DNA of 6,088 bases from an uncultured Ruminococcus sp. GTDB taxonomy: Bacteria; Bacillota; Clostridia; Oscillospirales; Ruminococcaceae. Numbering within the stretch: position 1 is the stretch's first letter; each line of letters starts with the position of its first letter. Location of the stretch: positions 1 to 6,088 of the forward strand of contig CAMWUF010000073.1 of the NCBI GenBank assembly GCA_947177375.1, written 5' to 3'. Of the stretch, positions 3,369-6,088 are shown in pieces. Both the position numbers and the translations under genes were made by a program. The notes under the pieces were generated by a model. That model searched no databases, was not told the DNA's origin, and saw only the letters and a program-made list of their open reading frames with translations.

Positions 3369-5996
3369 ATGAAGGGTCTTACTTCGTCACAGGCGAATGA
3401 ACGCAAAAAAAAACATGGTTCTAATACATTAGTACAAGTAAAGCCAACTAGTGGAATTAAAATTTTTTTCAGTCAGTTTAAAGATGCTATGGTATTAATT
3501 TTATTAGTCGCAACGGGAATTTCTGCTTTATTAGGCGAATGGACAGATGCTGTTACAATTGTTGTGATTGTATTATTAAATGCAATTTTGGGCTTTATTC
3601 AGGAATACCGAACAGAAAAAACACTGGAAGCATTACGGCATATGACAGCTCCCACAGCCAAAGTCTGGCGTGATGATAAATTACAGGAATTGCCAGCAGA
3701 AGAACTTGTGCCAGAAGATATAATTTCTATTGAAGCTGGTGATTGCATTCCAGCAGATTGTTTATTATTAACAGCGAATCGGCTTTATGCAAATGAATCT
3801 GTTTTAACAGGAGAAGCAGAGCCTATTGCAAAATATGCAGGAACTCATAAAGATGATTTAACAGGATTGCATAAGCCTTATATGATTTATAGTGGTACGG
3901 CTGTTACCAGAGGTAGTGGCACTGCACAAGTGATTTCTACTGGTAAAAATACACAAATGGGTCAGATTTCTGGCATGTTGTCTTCGATTACACGTACAGA
4001 AACGCCTTTGCAAAAACGTCTGGGAGAATTGGGAAAAACACTTGCCTTTATTTGCATTGGCGTTTGTATGGCAGTATTTGGTGCAGGTGTTCTCAGAGGC
4101 GAACCTATTTTTGATATGCTGATGACAGGAATTTCTATTGCGATTGCTGCGATTCCTGAGGGCTTACCTGCAACTGTTACAATTGCATTAGCTCTTGCTG
4201 TCAATCGCATGATGAAACAAAAAGCCCTTGTCAATCGCTTGCATAGTGTAGAAACTTTAGGCTGTACGTCTGTCATTTGTTCTGATAAAACAGGAACGAT
4301 TACAGAAAATCGCATGACAGTGACTAAAATTAATCTGTTAGAACAGGAATTTGATATTACAGGCAATGCTTTAAAAATGGACGGTGCAATTTTAGAGCAT
4401 AATATGCATGTAAATCCTAAAAGCAATCCTGCTTTAGAAAGTTTATTAAAATGTGCTGTTTTATGCAATAATGCAGAATTATCTGGTGATATTTCCAGCC
4501 GTAACAGAGGCGAATTATCTAATCATGCTAGTTGGTCAGCAGTCGGCGACCCAACAGAAATTGCTTTGCTTGCCATGTCAGCAAAAGGCGGAATTTCTGC
4601 TAAAATGTTATCTGATTATACCAGAATTTCCGAAGAACCTTTTGACAGTGATACTAGGTCTATGAGTGTACTTGTGAAAAAAAATTCTCAAGCTATTGTT
4701 TATACAAAAGGTGCAATTGATGTGATTTTAAAACGCTGTGATTTTGTGAGAACGAAAACAGGTGATGTTGCCTTAACACCTGTGATGAGTAAAAAAATTT
4801 TAGAAAAAGCAGAGAGCTTATCTGAACAGGCTCTGCGTGTATTAGCGTTTGCTGAAAAATCCTGTGAAAGTTTTAATCAGGCTCTTAATGGCATGGTATT
4901 TCTTGGTTTAACAGGTATGCTAGACCCGCCAAGACCTGAAGCAAAACAAGCAATCAGAACTTGTGCCAATGCCTCTGTCAAAACTGTCATGATTACTGGC
5001 GACCATAAGAAAACTGCAGCGGCAATTGGGAAAAAAGCTGGTTTGCTTCGTGGTGGTGAAGTTGTCACAGGTGATGAATTAGACTTAATGACAGATACAC
5101 AGCTTGACAGAAGATTATCTAAAATTTCTGTATTTGCCAGAGTGAATCCCTCTCATAAATTAAGACTTGTGAAAGCATTTCAACGTGCTGGAAATATTGT
5201 CACAATGACTGGTGATGGTGTCAACGACGCACCAGCGATTAAAGAAGCTGATGTTGGTGTTGCTATGGGTATGACTGGCACTGATGTTGCCAAACAAGCC
5301 GCTGATGTAATTCTAATGGACGATAATTTAGCGACTCTTGTGAGTGCAGTCGAACAAGGAAGAGCAATTTATTCTAATATCAGAAAATTTGTCAGATATT
5401 TATTATCTTGTAATATTGGTGAAGTCATTACGATGTTTTTAGGCATTTTAATGGGTATGCCTGTTGTATTATTACCTGTGCAGTTATTGCTTGTAAATTT
5501 AGCAACAGACGGCTTACCAGCAATTGCTTTAGGGTTAGAACCGCCTGAAAAAGATATTATGAAACGTCCTCCAAGAAAACCTGATGAAAGTTTTTTTGCA
5601 AATGGTTTATTAGGCAAGATTGTCTGGCGTGGTGTTATGATTGGACTTTGTACATTAGGGTCATTTAGTACCGCTTTAAGACTTGGCGGAACGCTCACAG
5701 AAGCAAGAACTTGTGCATTATTTACGCTTGTTGTTTCGCAATTAATTCATGTATTTGAGTGCAAATCTGAACACGGGACAATTTTTAGTGTGCGTTATTT
5801 TTCTAACTGGAAATTAATTTTTGCTGTGTTATTTTCAGCACTCATGCTTGCTGTGACAATTTGGCTACCACAGGCACAGGCTATTTTTTCCACAACAGTT
5901 TTAACTGGTAATTTGCTTTGGCAAGCAGTCGCATTTTCATTTGCCGTTCCAGTCATGAGTTCTGTTTTTAATGTTACAGCAAAACCTAAAAATTAA
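3369..5996 (+). CDS. P2A-type calcium-transporting P-type ATPase
   Basis: This 875-residue membrane pump couples ATP hydrolysis to cation export, most likely Ca2+. Landmarks in order: M1-M2 at about residues 40-80; actuator loop LTGEAEP with T147-G148-E149; M3 at about 225-242; M4 with PEGLP at 263-267; phosphorylation site DKTGT with D306; nucleotide-domain F425 and R430, with KGA at K447; TGD at 543-545; TGDGVNDAP at 614-622; and M5-M10 to the end. Ion-site residues known from SERCA are present: E264 (M4), N682 and E685 (M5), N710, T713 and D714 (M6). The M8 glutamate is Gln (Q791), as I recall is common in bacterial members. So the second Ca2+ site is fully present and the first nearly so. 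The actuator motif is TGEA rather than the more usual TGES; the catalytic Glu is kept. Length is normal, and the start at 3369 has AGAAGG six bases upstream. It appears to be a single-gene unit. Mn2+ or another divalent ion cannot be excluded. Confidence 0.92.
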   Translation: MKGLTSSQANERKKKHGSNTLVQVKPTSGIKIFFSQFKDAMVLILLVATGISALLGEWTDAVTIVVIVLLNAILGFIQEYRTEKTLEALRHMTAPTAKVWRDDKLQELPAEELVPEDIISIEAGDCIPADCLLLTANRLYANESVLTGEAEPIAKYAGTHKDDLTGLHKPYMIYSGTAVTRGSGTAQVISTGKNTQMGQISGMLSSITRTETPLQKRLGELGKTLAFICIGVCMAVFGAGVLRGEPIFDMLMTGISIAIAAIPEGLPATVTIALALAVNRMMKQKALVNRLHSVETLGCTSVICSDKTGTITENRMTVTKINLLEQEFDITGNALKMDGAILEHNMHVNPKSNPALESLLKCAVLCNNAELSGDISSRNRGELSNHASWSAVGDPTEIALLAMSAKGGISAKMLSDYTRISEEPFDSDTRSMSVLVKKNSQAIVYTKGAIDVILKRCDFVRTKTGDVALTPVMSKKILEKAESLSEQALRVLAFAEKSCESFNQALNGMVFLGLTGMLDPPRPEAKQAIRTCANASVKTVMITGDHKKTAAAIGKKAGLLRGGEVVTGDELDLMTDTQLDRRLSKISVFARVNPSHKLRLVKAFQRAGNIVTMTGDGVNDAPAIKEADVGVAMGMTGTDVAKQAADVILMDDNLATLVSAVEQGRAIYSNIRKFVRYLLSCNIGEVITMFLGILMGMPVVLLPVQLLLVNLATDGLPAIALGLEPPEKDIMKRPPRKPDESFFANGLLGKIVWRGVMIGLCTLGSFSTALRLGGTLTEARTCALFTLVVSQLIHVFECKSEHGTIFSVRYFSNWKLIFAVLFSALMLAVTIWLPQAQAIFSTTVLTGNLLWQAVAFSFAVPVMSSVFNVTAKPKN

Positions 5997-6005
5997 TCAA
6001 ATAGC

Positions 6006-6032
6006 AAGGCAACCTTTTGATATGTTGCTTTT
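6006..6032 (+). terminator. Possible weak intrinsic terminator after the ATPase gene
   Basis: AAGGCAAC (6006-6013) can pair with GTTGCTTT (6024-6031), one pair being G-U, around a ten-base loop. The T-run is short (6029-6032) and partly inside the stem. The position, ten bases after the stop codon, fits a terminator, but the structure is weak. Confidence 0.45.
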
Positions 6033-6045
6033 GTTATAAATTCAT

Positions 6046-6075
6046 AAAAAATGGCTTCATTTTTTTTTTTTTTTT
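6046..6075 (+). terminator. A/T hairpin with a 16-T run, possible second terminator
   Basis: AAAAAATG (6046-6053) pairs with CATTTTTT (6058-6065) around a GCTT loop, and T continues without a break from 6060 to 6075. Nearly all pairs are A-T, so the stem is weak, but the long T tract would favour release. The tract overlaps a possible outgoing promoter. Confidence 0.35.
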
Positions 6076-6084
6076 GTATATAAT
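6056..6084 (+). promoter_or_regulatory. Possible promoter with a T16 spacer at the window edge
   Basis: A perfect -10 hexamer TATAAT lies at 6079-6084, and 17 bases upstream TTCATT (6056-6061) is a weak -35 with three of six matches. Almost the whole spacer is the T run (6060-6075). GTATAT-A-ATATAC at 6076-6088 is also an inverted repeat. The gene it would serve lies beyond the window. Confidence 0.35.
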
Positions 6085-6088
6085 ATAC

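Noticed and set aside
3962..4468. 168-codon open frame on the minus strand inside the ATPase gene
   Set aside because: It lies opposite a clearly conserved pump core, has no ribosome binding site and shows no family features. The other short opposite-strand frames are rejected on the same grounds.
1..6088. CRISPR array, insertion sequence, tRNA or rRNA genes, riboswitch of a known class, or defence/phage genes
   Set aside because: No spaced direct-repeat array, transposase motif, tRNA cloverleaf or known aptamer core was seen. The genes present are ordinary chromosomal ones.

Overview
This is an AT-rich stretch from a low-GC Gram-positive bacterium, most likely a Clostridia member of the Ruminococcus/Oscillospiraceae type. 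The evidence is the rpsF-ssb-rpsR gene order, the AT-biased codon use, strong AGGAGG-type ribosome binding sites, a BspA-type leucine-rich-repeat protein and an SSB with an Asn/Tyr-rich tail. The genus is inferred from gene style and is not proven. All five complete genes and one partial gene lie on the + strand.

Layout. (1) Positions 1-724 hold the 3' part of tmcAL, which encodes a tRNA(Met) cytidine acetate ligase; its start lies outside the window. (2) Positions 766-1887 encode a protein with ten exact 23-residue BspA-type repeats, no visible signal peptide and an unrecognised C-terminal region. It is probably read through from tmcAL. (3) A near-consensus promoter at 1894-1944 drives the rpsF-ssb-rpsR operon (2021-3240), encoding ribosomal protein S6, single-stranded DNA-binding protein and ribosomal protein S18. 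The operon closes with a strong intrinsic terminator at 3261-3294. (4) Positions 3369-5996 encode a P2A-type calcium-transporting ATPase as a single-gene unit. (5) The last 92 bases hold a weak terminator-like hairpin, a run of 16 T and a possible promoter facing out of the window.

The genes do not form a single pathway. The central operon couples translation (S6 and S18, neighbours on the 30S platform) with DNA replication and repair (SSB). tmcAL modifies the wobble base of elongator tRNA(Met). The ATPase exports cations, and the repeat protein has no assignable role.

I see no new multi-gene system. The points most worth a second look are: the SSB linker, of which 45 residues use only N, Y, G, Q and S and are encoded by a roughly 18-bp tandem repeat; an AATCCTT element that can pair with the Shine-Dalgarno of both rpsF and rpsR; the four-cysteine (zinc-type) S18; the cysteine-ladder repeat protein; and the T16 tract that would sit between the -35 and -10 of a possible promoter at the right edge.
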